This document shows positions 51,432 through 64,000 of a stretch of DNA of 64,000 nt, piece after piece. The DNA lies in NCBI RefSeq assembly GCF_006094695.1, contig NZ_CP035103.1, positions 3,472,001-3,536,000 of the forward strand, in the 5' to 3' direction. Under the pieces are notes generated by a model. That model did no database searches and was not told where the DNA came from. It was given only the letters and a program-made list of their open reading frames with translations. The stretch comes from Kocuria rosea (GTDB lineage Bacteria > Actinomycetota > Actinomycetes > Actinomycetales > Micrococcaceae). Position 1 is the stretch's first letter, and every line of letters starts with the position of its first letter. The translations under genes were made by a program, and so were the position numbers.

Positions 51432-52892
51432 TCAAGGATGTGTCGTGGCGCGAAGGCCTCCCGGGCCGCCCCGCGCCCCGGGCGGGCGGAGGACCACGGC
51501 GGACAGCAGCCCGCCCGCCGCGAGCAGGCCCGCGCACAGCGCCATGACCACGGGGAACCCCGCACGGAGCCGGGCCGGGTCGGTGAGACCGGTCTCCCCG
51601 AGCCCGCCCACCAGCGGGATCGCCGCGACCGCGAGCAGGCCCGCCGTGCGCGCCACGGCGTTGTTGACCCCGCTGGCCAGCCCGGCCTGCTCCGTGGGCA
51701 GCGCGCCGAGGACCGTGGCGGTCAGCGGCGTGACCAGCAGGGTCAGTCCGGCGCCGAACACCGCGGCCGGGACCAGCACCTCCAGGAGGTAGTGGGCCCC
51801 GGGTCCCGCCCGCCCCAGCAGGAGCACCCCGAGCGCGGCGATCAGCGGACCGGCCGTCATCGGCACTCGCGGACCCACCCGGTGCACCAGGGCCCCGGCG
51901 GACGGCGAGAGCAGCAGCATCAGGACGGTGACGGGCAGCAGGGACAGCCCGGCGGCCACGGGCGAGAACCCGGCCCCCACCTGGAGGGCGACGACGAGGA
52001 CGAAGAAGACCGAGCCCAGGCCGGCGTAGACCACGAAGGTGATGACGTTCGCCGCCACGAACAGGCGCCGGCGGAACAGGGCGGGCGGCAGCAGCGGGGA
52101 CCTCGCACGCCGCTCCCGGAGCAGGAACGCCGCCAGCAGGACGGCCCCGGCGGCGAGCGCCCCGCTCGCCGCCGGCACCGACGGGTCGTCGCCGGACGCC
52201 GCGGTCAGCCCGAGCGTCAGCGCCCCGAGACCGGCCACCAGCAGCGCCGCGCCGGGCACGTCCAGCTGCGGGCACGCCGCCGGGTTCCTCGACTCGGGGA
52301 CGTGCCGGCGGGCGATCAGCGCCACGGCGAGCGCCACCGGGAGGTTGACCAGGAACACCCACCGCCACGAGGTGGTCTGGACCAGCCAGCCGCCCGCGAA
52401 CGGCCCCACGGCCGAGGCCACCCCCGTGAGCCCGGACCAGGCGCCGATGGCGCGGGCACGGTGCTCCGGGGCGAAGGAGGCCTGCAGGATCGCGAGCGCG
52501 GTCGGCACCAGGAGGGCGCCGCCGATCCCCTGGACGGCCCGCGCGGCGACGAGGACGGTGACGTCCGGGGCCAGGCCGCACAGCGCGGAGGCCCCGGCGA
52601 AGCAGCCGACGCCGATCAGGAAGATCCGGCGCCGGCCGTACCGGTCCCCCAGCGAGCCGCCGAGCAGGACCAGGGCGGCCAGGGTCAGCGTGTACCCGTT
52701 GACCACCCAGGTCAGACCGGTGCTCCCCGCACCCAGATCGGCGGCGACGGACGGCAGGGCGATGCTCACCACCGTCGTGTCGATGAACGTCAGGGCCGAG
52801 CCGAGCACGGTGGCGGCCAGCACCCACCGGGCCCGCCGCTCGCCCCAGGCCAGCGGCTCGGACGGAGGGCCGTCGCCGGAGGATCGCACCAT
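51432..52892 (-). CDS. MFS transporter, DHA2 (EmrB/QacA) family
   Basis: A 486-residue, 14-helix proton-driven multidrug exporter. Motif D1-like TFIDTTVVSIALPSVAADLG, motif A GGSLGDRYGRRRIFLIGV, motif B RAVQGIGGALLVPTALAIL and motif C AVGPFAGGWLV are clear. ATG 52892 has GAGGAAC upstream. The frame stays open upstream through a Pro-Thr-Gly repeat, so a longer start is possible but unsupported by the family. No regulator adjoins it; substrate unknown. Confidence 0.92.
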   Translation of the reverse strand: MVRSSGDGPPSEPLAWGERRARWVLAATVLGSALTFIDTTVVSIALPSVAADLGAGSTGLTWVVNGYTLTLAALVLLGGSLGDRYGRRRIFLIGVGCFAGASALCGLAPDVTVLVAARAVQGIGGALLVPTALAILQASFAPEHRARAIGAWSGLTGVASAVGPFAGGWLVQTTSWRWVFLVNLPVALAVALIARRHVPESRNPAACPQLDVPGAALLVAGLGALTLGLTAASGDDPSVPAASGALAAGAVLLAAFLLRERRARSPLLPPALFRRRLFVAANVITFVVYAGLGSVFFVLVVALQVGAGFSPVAAGLSLLPVTVLMLLLSPSAGALVHRVGPRVPMTAGPLIAALGVLLLGRAGPGAHYLLEVLVPAAVFGAGLTLLVTPLTATVLGALPTEQAGLASGVNNAVARTAGLLAVAAIPLVGGLGETGLTDPARLRAGFPVVMALCAGLLAAGGLLSAVVLRPPGARGGPGGLRATTHP

Positions 52893-52920
52893 GGGCAGCT
52901 CGTTCCTCCTCGGTACCGGG

Positions 52921-52980
52921 GTCGGTCCCGGGGTCGGTCCCGGGGTCGGGCACGAGGTCGGGCACGGGGTCGGGCACGGG
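52921..52980. repeat. 12-bp tandem repeat upstream of the MFS gene
   Basis: Five units of 12 bp: two gtcggtcccggg, one gtcgggcacgag, two gtcgggcacggg. They lie 29 bp upstream of the MFS start, inside its probable leader or promoter. Confidence 0.85.
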
Positions 52981-53122
52981 GCCCCGCCGGACCACCCCCG
53001 CGCCGTCACCGGATCGTTCCCGCCCAGTGTCCCACCGGGAGGACCCCCGGTCCCGTGCCCGCGGCCCGGGCACCCTGGACGGACCGCCCGGTGGGGCAGC
53101 ACACTGGGGCGCAGGAGGCACC

Positions 53123-54049
53123 ATGACCCACGTCGCGTTCCCCGAGATGCCCTACGAGTCCTGGCGGGACACCCTGGACACCCTCCACCGGTTCGCGCAG
53201 GTGGTCGGCAAGGTGCGGCTGGCGTCCGCGCCGCGGCGCAACCACTGGTGGAACGTGCCGTTCCACCTGACCGGCCGCGGCATCACCACCCGTCCCATGG
53301 GACGGGACCCGGTCTTCGCCGTCGACCTCGACCTCCTGGACCACCGCCTCGACGTGAGCACCGCCGCCGGGGCCCGGCACTCCTTCGCCCTGCCGGGGCT
53401 GTCCGTCGCCGAGTTCCACGCCCGGGTCCTGCACGCCCTGGAGGCGGTGGGGGTGGAGGTGACGATCGCCCGTCCCCACCCGTTCGACCTGCCCGACTCC
53501 GGGCGCCCGTTCGGCGCCGACACCGAGCACGCCGCCTACGACACCGCCGCCGTCACCCGCTACTGGCAGGTCCTCGGCCAGGTGAACCTGCTGCTGGAGG
53601 AGTTCGCGGCCGGCTGGTCCGGGAAGACCAGCCCCGTGCACCACTTCTGGCACACGTTCGACATCGCCGTGACCCGCTTCGCGGACCGCTTCGTGGATCC
53701 CCCGCCCGGCACGGACCCCGTCACCCGGGAGGCCTACTCCCGGGAGGTCATCAGCTCCGGGTTCTGGTTCGGGGACCCCTCGTTCCCGGAACCGGCCTTC
53801 TACTCCTACACCGCCCCGGAGCCCGACGGGCTGGCCGGTGAGCCCCTGCGGCCGGCCGCCGCGTCCTGGCGCGAGCGCGGCGGCAGCCACCTCGCGGTCC
53901 TGCGCTACGACGACGTGCGGGCGCTGCCCGATCCGCACGGCGCCGTCCTGGAGTTCTGGGACAGCGCCTACCGGGCGGGGGCGCGCCGCAGCGCCTGGGA
54001 CTTCGCCCGCTACGACTGCCCCCAGGGCGTCACCGACCCTCTGCGCTGA
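53123..54049 (+). CDS. DUF5996 family protein
   Basis: A 308-residue soluble protein matching the DUF5996 family: FPEMPYESWRDTLDTLHRFA at the start, VVGKVRLASAPRRNHWWNVP, HFWHTFDIAVTRFADR and the C-terminal YDDVRALPDPHGAVLEFWDS. No function is known. GCAGGAGG ribosome site 4 bases before ATG 53123. Its stop and that of the convergent GNAT gene sit in a 15-bp palindrome (ctgagcc-g-ggctcag, 54046-54060). Confidence 0.88.
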   Translation: MTHVAFPEMPYESWRDTLDTLHRFAQVVGKVRLASAPRRNHWWNVPFHLTGRGITTRPMGRDPVFAVDLDLLDHRLDVSTAAGARHSFALPGLSVAEFHARVLHALEAVGVEVTIARPHPFDLPDSGRPFGADTEHAAYDTAAVTRYWQVLGQVNLLLEEFAAGWSGKTSPVHHFWHTFDIAVTRFADRFVDPPPGTDPVTREAYSREVISSGFWFGDPSFPEPAFYSYTAPEPDGLAGEPLRPAAASWRERGGSHLAVLRYDDVRALPDPHGAVLEFWDSAYRAGARRSAWDFARYDCPQGVTDPLR

Positions 54050-54056
54050 GCCGGGC

Positions 54057-54494
54057 TCAGCCGCTCTGCCGGGCCTGCCGCTCGGAGTCGAAGAACTTCC
54101 CGAGCACCACGGTGTCCTGGACGGCGTAGCCCATCCGCTCGTAGAACTCCCGGGTCCCCGTGTTCGTGCTGCGCACCATGAGCTGCATCTTCGGGATGCC
54201 GCGCCCGGCCACCCACCCCTCGGCGGCGGCCATCAGCTCGCGGCCGAGCCCCTGGCCCCGGCGGGACGGGTGCACGGCCACGTAGTACACCCACCCCCGG
54301 TGGCCGTCGTGGCCCACCATGGCGGTGCCGGCGAGACGCCCCTCCTCGACGGCGGCCAGGACGGTGGAGGTCGGGCCGGCGAGCGCCCGGTCCAGGTCCG
54401 CCCGCGGGTCGTTCCAGGGGCGGGTCAGCCCCGCCTCCTCCCACAGGGACACGGCGTCCTCGTGCAGGTGCTCCGGCAGTCGTTCGACGATCAC
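54057..54494 (-). CDS. GNAT family acetyltransferase (YpeA-like)
   Basis: A 145-residue GNAT protein. It opens with ERLPEHLHEDAVSLWEEAGL and carries the conserved WNDPRADLDRAL, the acetyl-CoA loop VAVHPSRRGQGLGRELMAAA, and ends with NTGTREFYERMGYAVQDTVV. The pattern WxYYVAVHP-x-RRGQGLGR is that of the YpeA subgroup. Acceptor unknown. GTG start at 54494 with GGAGG in the leader. It is divergent from the gluconate-dehydrogenase-like pair. Confidence 0.88.
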   Translation of the reverse strand: MIVERLPEHLHEDAVSLWEEAGLTRPWNDPRADLDRALAGPTSTVLAAVEEGRLAGTAMVGHDGHRGWVYYVAVHPSRRGQGLGRELMAAAEGWVAGRGIPKMQLMVRSTNTGTREFYERMGYAVQDTVVLGKFFDSERQARQSG

Positions 54495-54624
54495 ACGGCC
54501 TCCTTCGGTCGGCCCATGCTCTCACGGGCGCCGATTCTCGTCCTGCGATAACGGACCTGGCCCGCGGACGTGCGCTGGCTCACACTCTGAGACACACCCG
54601 TCACCGCCGACGAGGAGGAGACCC

Positions 54625-55239
54625 ATGGTCTATCCCGCGAAGTACTCCGCTCTCAACGCCCTCGCCCTGACGGACGAGGCGAAGCGCACCCTCACCCGCG
54701 TCATCCGGGTGGCGTTCCCCCACCCCCGGATCCCCGACGGCCCGTACGAACGGATGGCGGAGAAGATCGCCGCCGAGGCCGAGGACTCCACGTGGTTCCG
54801 GATGGCCCTGACCCAGGGGCTGCTGACCCTGAACTCGCTCAGCGACGCACCGTTCGTGGAGCTGTCCGACGACGCCGCGCTGAAGGTGCTCAAGCGGATC
54901 GCCGACCTCGAGTTCTTCGGCTTCATCCGCCGCACCACCGTGCTGCACCTCTACGACGACCACGAGGTGTGGGAGGCCCTGGGCTACGAGGGCGAGTCCT
55001 TCTCGAAGGGCGGCTACCTGCACCGCGGCTTCGACGACCTCGACTGGCTGCCCGACCCGCGCGTCGAGGAGTCCGAGGAGGAGCTGGCCGAGTGCGGGCC
55101 CCTCGGCTACCCGGTGGCGACCGCGGCCCCCAAGGAGGGGTGGAACCTGGACCAGCAGGGCGCCTCCGAGACCACCGAGCAGCCCTTCAGCGACCTCTTC
55201 AAGGGGTCGGACGTCATCGAGCACGGGGAGACCGCATGA
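54625..55239 (+). CDS. Gluconate 2-dehydrogenase subunit 3-like protein
   Basis: A 204-residue small subunit of a GMC-type dehydrogenase. LTDEAKRTLTRVIRVAFPHP opens the conserved helical region, followed by FRMALTQGLLTLNSLSDAPF and VLKRIADLEFFGFIRRTTVL. Unlike most homologues it has no Tat or Sec signal, which suggests a cytoplasmic complex. Its stop overlaps the start of the FAD subunit by 4 bp. The ribosome site GAGGAGGAG is strong. Confidence 0.82.
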   Translation: MVYPAKYSALNALALTDEAKRTLTRVIRVAFPHPRIPDGPYERMAEKIAAEAEDSTWFRMALTQGLLTLNSLSDAPFVELSDDAALKVLKRIADLEFFGFIRRTTVLHLYDDHEVWEALGYEGESFSKGGYLHRGFDDLDWLPDPRVEESEEELAECGPLGYPVATAAPKEGWNLDQQGASETTEQPFSDLFKGSDVIEHGETA

Positions 55240-56834
55240 CCACCACGCCCCAGGACCAGCAGCGCGCCGCACGGATCGAGCTCGACGACGACTCCGCCGT
55301 CGTCGTCATCGGCTCCGGAGCCGGCGGAGGCACCCTCGCCCACGAGCTCACGGAGAAGGGCGTCAAGGTGGTGCTCCTCGAGGCCGGGCCGCACCTGACC
55401 AGCGAGGACTGGGTCAACGACGAGTGGGAGGCCTTCCACCAGATGGCCTGGCTGGACCCGCGCACCACCACGGGGTCGTGGCGGATCGCCCGGGACTTCC
55501 CCAACCTCCCGGCGTGGATCGTCAAGGCCGTCGGCGGGACCACCACCCACTGGTCCGGGGCCACGCCCCGGTTCAAGGCCCACGAGTTCCGCACGCGCAG
55601 CGTCTACGGGCGCGTCGACGGCGCCAACCTCCTGGACTGGCCGATCGGCCTGGAGGACCTCGCCCCGTACTACGACCGGGCCGAGCAGAAGATCGGCAGC
55701 ACCCACCGCCACGGCCGGCCGCCGCTGCCCGCGAACAACAACTACAAGGTGCTCGCCGCGGGCGCGCAGAAGCTCGGCTACCGGCACTACGCGACCGGCC
55801 CCTACGGGACCAACGCGGAGCCCTACGACGGGCGGCCGGCGTCCGTCCAGGACGGGTTCAACTTCCAGGGCGACAAGAACCGCTCGAAGTGGTCCACGCT
55901 CGTCTCGGAGATCCCCAAGGCCCTGCGCACCGGGAACCTCGACCTGCGTCCGGACTGCCACGCCGTGCAGATCACCCACACGGAGAAGGGCCTGGTCGAC
56001 AGCGTGCTCTACGTCGACGGCGAGGGCCGGGTCCAGCGGCAGCGGGCACGGCTGGTGGCGGTGGCGTGCAACGCGATCGAGACGCCCCGGCTGCTCATGC
56101 TCTCCGGCTCCCCGCTGTTCCCGGACGGGCTCGCGAACTCCTCCGGGCAGCTGGGCCGCAACTACATGCGGCACACCACGGGCTCGATCTACGCGCAGTT
56201 CGACCGGCCGGTGCACATGTACCGGGGCGAGACGATGGCCGGGCTCGTGGCGGACGAGTCCCGGCACGACGTCGACCGCGGCTTCGCCGGGGGCTACTAC
56301 ATGGAGACGATCTCCCTGGGCCCCGCCTTCCTCGCCAGCTTCGTGGACCCCGGCTCCTGGGGGCCGGAGTTCACGGCCCTGCTGGACGGCTACGAGAACA
56401 CCGCCGGGATGTGGGTGGTGGGCGAGGACATGCCGCAGGAGAGCAACCGGGTGACCCTCAACTCCTCCGTGACGGACCACCTGGGACTGCCCGTGCCCAA
56501 CGTGCACTTCGACGACCACCCGAACGACGTGGCGATGCGCAACCACGGCTATCAGCAGGCGTCCCTGCTCTACGAGTCCGTGGGCGCGACCTCCGTGCAC
56601 CACACGCCGCCCTACCCGTCGACGCACAACATGGGCACGGCCCGGATGAGCGAGCGCCCCGAGGACGGGGTGACCAACGCGTTCGGCCAGACCCACGACG
56701 TGCCGAACCTGTTCGTCGCGGACGGCTCGCTGTTCACGACCGGCGCGGCGGCGAACCCGACGCTGACGATCGTGGCCCTGGCAACCCGGCAGGCGGACTA
56801 CATCGCCGAGCAGCTGGCGGGACGCCACCTGTAG
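55236..56834 (+). CDS. GMC family oxidoreductase (FAD subunit)
   Basis: A 532-residue flavoprotein dehydrogenase. The FAD Rossmann motif VVVIGSGAGGGTLAHELTEK (residues 20-39) and LLEAGPHLTSEDW begin the chain; VGGTTTHWSGATPRFKAHEF and the C-terminal GMC segment VHHTPPYPSTHNMGTARMSE, then FVADGSLFTTGAAANPTLTI, complete it. It oxidises a polyol, sugar acid or similar alcohol. The cytochrome c subunit that gluconate dehydrogenases use as electron acceptor is absent here, so the acceptor is unknown. Co-transcribed with the small subunit. A 12-bp hairpin (56845-56892) follows. Confidence 0.92.
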   Translation: MTTTPQDQQRAARIELDDDSAVVVIGSGAGGGTLAHELTEKGVKVVLLEAGPHLTSEDWVNDEWEAFHQMAWLDPRTTTGSWRIARDFPNLPAWIVKAVGGTTTHWSGATPRFKAHEFRTRSVYGRVDGANLLDWPIGLEDLAPYYDRAEQKIGSTHRHGRPPLPANNNYKVLAAGAQKLGYRHYATGPYGTNAEPYDGRPASVQDGFNFQGDKNRSKWSTLVSEIPKALRTGNLDLRPDCHAVQITHTEKGLVDSVLYVDGEGRVQRQRARLVAVACNAIETPRLLMLSGSPLFPDGLANSSGQLGRNYMRHTTGSIYAQFDRPVHMYRGETMAGLVADESRHDVDRGFAGGYYMETISLGPAFLASFVDPGSWGPEFTALLDGYENTAGMWVVGEDMPQESNRVTLNSSVTDHLGLPVPNVHFDDHPNDVAMRNHGYQQASLLYESVGATSVHHTPPYPSTHNMGTARMSERPEDGVTNAFGQTHDVPNLFVADGSLFTTGAAANPTLTIVALATRQADYIAEQLAGRHL

Positions 56835-56844
56835 CCGCTGGCCG

Positions 56845-56892
56845 GCGGAGGGCTGCTCAGCCGGTCGCGGACCGGACCGGGCAGCCCTCCGC
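56845..56892. terminator. Hairpin between GMC and IclR genes
   Basis: Arms gcggagggctgc (56845-56856) and gcagccctccgc (56881-56892) around a 24-base loop. The right arm lies within the last codons of the iclR-type gene. Confidence 0.5.
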
Positions 56893-57654
56893 GGCGCGCA
56901 GGGCCCGTCCCACCCGGTCCGCGGCGTCCCGCAGGACCGGCGCGATCGCCCGGTGCCGCCGCTCGAAGTCGGTGGGCCGCAGGGACACGGCCACGGAGCC
57001 CAGGGTGCGCCCGGCGGAGTCGACCACCGGCGCGGCCAGGCACGAGGCGCCGGGCACGAACTCCTCGCGCTCCACGGCGACGCCCTCCGCGCGCACCCGC
57101 CCGAGCTCGCGCCCCAGCTCGTCCGGCGTGGTGAGCGTGCGGTCCGTCAGGGGGCGCATCCCGTGGCGGCCGAGGTAGTCCGCCACCTCGTCGTCGTCCA
57201 TGCGGGAGAGCAGGATCTTGCCGAAGGCCGTGGCGTGCGCGCCGCCCGTGAAGCCGAAGTCCATGGGGTCGATGCGCGGCCGGCGCGGGGAGTCGACCAC
57301 GTGCGCCACCACCACGGCGTCGCCGCGGTAGACCGCGAAGTACGCGGCGGCGTCGGCGCTCCCGTGCAGCTCCCGCACCGCGCGCTGCACGGTGGCGGGG
57401 GTCGCGACCTGCTGGCGCAGCGAGGCGTCGAGCGCGTGCAGCTTGTAGCCCAGGCCGTAGCGGCGCTGGTCCCGGAGGTGCACCACGTGCTCGGAGGCCA
57501 CGAGCGTCTGCAGCAGCCGGTAGACCGAGGGCAGCGGCATCCCGAGCTCGGTGCTGATGTCCTTGGCCGTGGCGCCGCGGGGGTCCCGCGCGACCACGTC
57601 CAGGAGGGCGAAGGCTTTCTGGACGGAGGCCATGCCGGTGTCGCGTGCGGTCAT
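56857..57654 (-). CDS. IclR family transcriptional regulator
   Basis: A 265-residue regulator. The winged-helix domain reads SVQKAFALLDVVARDPRGAT with recognition helix MPLPSVYRLLQTLVASEHVV; the effector domain has the family pattern GGAHATAFGKILLSRMDDDE and REEFVPGASCLAAPVVDSAG, including the Cys in SCLAAP. ATG 57654; an internal ATG seven codons on is possible. It ends convergent to the GMC gene and so is a candidate regulator of it or of the aromatic/one-carbon genes further right. Confidence 0.92.
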   Translation of the reverse strand: MTARDTGMASVQKAFALLDVVARDPRGATAKDISTELGMPLPSVYRLLQTLVASEHVVHLRDQRRYGLGYKLHALDASLRQQVATPATVQRAVRELHGSADAAAYFAVYRGDAVVVAHVVDSPRRPRIDPMDFGFTGGAHATAFGKILLSRMDDDEVADYLGRHGMRPLTDRTLTTPDELGRELGRVRAEGVAVEREEFVPGASCLAAPVVDSAGRTLGSVAVSLRPTDFERRHRAIAPVLRDAADRVGRALRAAEGCPVRSATG

Positions 57655-57692
57655 GCCTCACATTGTGGCGTGCCGGGTTTCACATGCCAACA

Positions 57693-57715
57693 GCCCGGGA
57701 GCCTCGCTCCCGGGC
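57693..57715 (-). terminator. 9-bp hairpin after the monooxygenase-like gene
   Basis: gcccgggag (57693-57701) and ctcccgggc (57707-57715) with a 5-base loop lie downstream of the leftward small gene that ends at 57737. Confidence 0.6.
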
Positions 57716-57736
57716 CGGCGGCGCGCCGTCGGACGG

Positions 57737-58057
57737 TCAGCCGACCGTGATCTCCCCCATCCGGTTCCAGCCCGAGGCGGAGATCTGCTCGCTGATGATC
57801 TGCGGGGTCTCCACGAGCGCCTGGGGCGCCTCCGCCGTGAACTTCCTGAAGTGGTCGCTGTTCACGTGCGGGCCCGCGCCGTCGTCCGCGAAGGCCTCGA
57901 CGAGCACGAACTCGTGCGGGTCCTCCACGCTGCGGGACCAGTCGAACCACAGGTTGCCCGGCTCCGCGCGGGTGGCCTCGGTGAACTCCTTCGAGAACTC
58001 GACCCAGCGGTCGGCCCACTCCGGCTTCACCTTGAACTTGACGACGATGAAGATCAT
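57737..58057 (-). CDS. Quinol monooxygenase-like protein (ABM domain)
   Basis: A 106-residue dimeric alpha+beta-barrel protein of the antibiotic biosynthesis monooxygenase family. IFIVVKFKVKPEWADRWVEF starts the first strand and helix; EPGNLWFDWSRSVEDPHEFV and AFADDGAGPHVNSDHFRKFT carry the conserved Trp, Asp and His. Related enzymes oxidise quinols or aromatic polyketides without cofactor. Start ATG 58057. It is divergent from the 127-aa gene and from a palindromic site that could control both. Confidence 0.85.
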   Translation of the reverse strand: MIFIVVKFKVKPEWADRWVEFSKEFTEATRAEPGNLWFDWSRSVEDPHEFVLVEAFADDGAGPHVNSDHFRKFTAEAPQALVETPQIISEQISASGWNRMGEITVG

Positions 58058-58143
58058 CCCTGCTCCCCTCTCGCGGACGTCCCGGTTCACCCCGGGACTC
58101 TCGGTGCCAGTGTCGCGGCCCGTGGAAGGGCCCGCCAAGGGAG

Positions 58144-58162
58144 GTTATCGCGGACCGATAAC
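58144..58162. promoter_or_regulatory. Palindrome gttatcg-N5-cgataac between divergent genes
   Basis: Perfect 7-bp arms (58144-58150 and 58156-58162) with a 5-base centre, 87 bp from the monooxygenase-like start and 32 bp before the 127-aa gene. A plausible operator for the nearby GntR- or IclR-type regulator. Confidence 0.55.
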
Positions 58163-58193
58163 GACGGCGCCCGGCGCACCGTACGGTGGACCC

Positions 58194-58577
58194 ATGACCG
58201 ATCTGCACCGCACCCCGCCGACCGCGCCGGACGCCGTGGACCTCGACGGGAGGACGTTCGTGGGCGTGTCCAACGCCGCCGACGGGGACGTCGGCTCCGA
58301 CACGGTCTTCGACTACCACCAGGAGGACGACCTCGTGTGGGCCGAGTACGCGGGCGGCTCGGTGCGCCGGGGCTTCCTCGTCGGCACGCGCGCCGGGGAC
58401 GGGCTGAGCTTCCGCTACTCGCACCTGGACCGTGCCGGGGAGACCGCCGGCGGGGCGTGCACGTCCCGCATCGAGGTGCTCGGGGACGGCAGGGTGCGCC
58501 TGCACGAGACCTGGGCCTGGGAGTCCCGGGCGGGCACGGGGCGCAGCGTGGTCGAGGAGGTCGGCCGCCGGCCCTGA
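58194..58577 (+). CDS. Hypothetical protein, lipocalin-like, 127 aa
   Basis: A short beta-rich protein: LDGRTFVGVSNAADGDVGSD, FDYHQEDDLVWAEYAGGSVR, GFLVGTRAGDGLSFRYSHLD and RVRLHETWAWES. This strand pattern is that of a family loosely labelled N-acetylglutamate synthase or beta-barrel of unknown role; I do not trust that enzyme name. ATG at 58194; only a weak GGTGGA precedes. No membrane segment. Confidence 0.7.
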   Translation: MTDLHRTPPTAPDAVDLDGRTFVGVSNAADGDVGSDTVFDYHQEDDLVWAEYAGGSVRRGFLVGTRAGDGLSFRYSHLDRAGETAGGACTSRIEVLGDGRVRLHETWAWESRAGTGRSVVEEVGRRP

Positions 58578-58622
58578 CGCCCCGGGCTGCGGGGGCCGCT
58601 CCCGGGGTGGGATCATGTCCCC

Positions 58623-59333
58623 ATGAGCCGCAACCTCACCTCCACCCTCGTGGACGACCTCCGGGCGCGCATCGTGGACGGGCGCATCTCCCCCGGCGAG
58701 CGCCTGCCCAGCGAGAGCACCCTGATCGCGGAGCACGGGGTCAGCCGCACGGTGGTGCGCGAGGCCGTCGCCCGGCTGCAGGCGGAGGGACTCGTGCACA
58801 CCCGGCGGGGCAGCGGAAGCTTCGTGCTGACCGCTCCGGCCGCGCCCGGCGGGACGAGCCGGCCGGTGCGGACCCTGCAGGACCGGCGCCGCCTGCTGGC
58901 CTTCCGCACCGGGGTCGAGTCCGAGGCCGCGGCGCTGGCGGCCACGGCGCGGGAGGAGCACCAGCTCGCCCGGATGGAGGACGCCCTGGCGCGGTCCGAG
59001 GAGGAGGTCGACAACCCGGCCGCGTCCCTGGAGAACGACTTCGAGTTCCACCGGACCGTGGCGGAGGCCAGCGGGAACCCGTACTACGTGGACGCCCTGA
59101 CCGGCCTCGGGCCCGCCATGATCACCATGCCGCCGCGCCGGCTGGACGGCGCCCCCGGCGGTGGGCGCGCGGCCCGGGTCGCCGCCGAGCACCGGTCGGT
59201 CCTGGACGCGATCCGGGCCCGCGACCCGCTCGCCGCGTCGGCGGCGATGCGCGCGCACCTGGCGAACTCCCGGTGGCGGCTCGAGGCGGAGGCGGGCGAC
59301 GGGCCGTCCGCGGCCGCCCCGGGGAACGGCTGA
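58623..59333 (+). CDS. GntR family regulator, FadR subfamily
   Basis: A 236-residue regulator. The N-terminal winged helix is RIVDGRISPGERLPSESTLI, with recognition helix GVSRTVVREAVARLQAEGLV; the C-terminal FCD domain has the metal-ligand pattern FEFHRTVAEASGNPYYVDAL and AEHRSVLDAIRARDP. FCD regulators respond to carboxylates. It is followed 7 bp later by the fused pabB-pabC gene. The palindrome at 58144-58162 is a possible binding site. Confidence 0.92.
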   Translation: MSRNLTSTLVDDLRARIVDGRISPGERLPSESTLIAEHGVSRTVVREAVARLQAEGLVHTRRGSGSFVLTAPAAPGGTSRPVRTLQDRRRLLAFRTGVESEAAALAATAREEHQLARMEDALARSEEEVDNPAASLENDFEFHRTVAEASGNPYYVDALTGLGPAMITMPPRRLDGAPGGGRAARVAAEHRSVLDAIRARDPLAASAAMRAHLANSRWRLEAEAGDGPSAAAPGNG

Positions 59334-59340
59334 GGCGGCC

Positions 59341-64000
<4,660 letters not shown>

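Overview
The window comes from the chromosome of a very GC-rich actinobacterium. G or C fills almost every third codon position, GTG starts are frequent, genes often overlap by 4 bp (GTGA/ATGA), and the gene content (desferrioxamine-type siderophore genes with DtxR/IdeR iron boxes, DUF5996, DUF4389, DUF418) fits Micrococcaceae. Kocuria is my best guess, but that is an inference and not proven. I see no tRNA, rRNA, CRISPR array, insertion sequence, phage gene or composition break. The window looks like ordinary backbone with several accessory metabolic modules. Both ends cut through genes: a short-chain dehydrogenase on the left and a methylenetetrahydrofolate reductase-like gene on the right.

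Layout. 0-10.6 kb: ilvD (branched-chain amino acid synthesis), an SRPBCC protein, a complete two-component system, a secreted protein very rich in His, Tyr and Trp, an Lrp/AsnC regulator, a PadR regulator with its membrane partner behind a palindromic operator, and a nitroreductase. 10.6-15.5 kb: a methyltransferase, then a sulfolipid pair (UDP-sulfoquinovose synthase and an SQD2-like glycosyltransferase), then a CstB-like persulfide dioxygenase/rhodanese behind two CsoR/CstR-type operators. 15.8-18.6 kb: a secreted C-terminally anchored protein, a FUSC exporter and two crcB fluoride channel genes. 18.6-24.2 kb: a complete peptide/nickel-type ABC importer. 24.4-33.7 kb: small membrane proteins, a VOC protein, an alcohol dehydrogenase, a DUF4389 protein, a decayed DUF6544 gene, a seven-repeat secreted propeller protein, a bacterial topoisomerase IB and a membrane protein.

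33.8-44.5 kb is an iron island. A leftward operon (decarboxylase, N-hydroxylase, fused acyltransferase-synthetase) should make a desferrioxamine-type hydroxamate siderophore. A divergent rightward operon (binding protein, two permeases, ATPase, siderophore-interacting reductase) should import it and release the iron. Each operon has a DtxR/IdeR-type iron box in the shared intergenic region.

44.5-54.5 kb holds dispersed functions: a DUF418 membrane protein, a secreted GH8 glucanase, a PQQ-type sugar dehydrogenase lipoprotein, an EamA exporter, a TAP-type secreted peptidase, an MFS drug exporter, DUF5996 and a GNAT protein. 54.6-64 kb looks catabolic: a GMC oxidoreductase with a gluconate-dehydrogenase subunit-3-like partner, an IclR regulator, a quinol-monooxygenase-like protein, a GntR regulator, a fused PabB-PabC, and a leftward metF-like/purU/ligM cluster. 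That last cluster recalls the tetrahydrofolate-dependent vanillate/3-O-methylgallate demethylation system and its one-carbon recycling enzymes.
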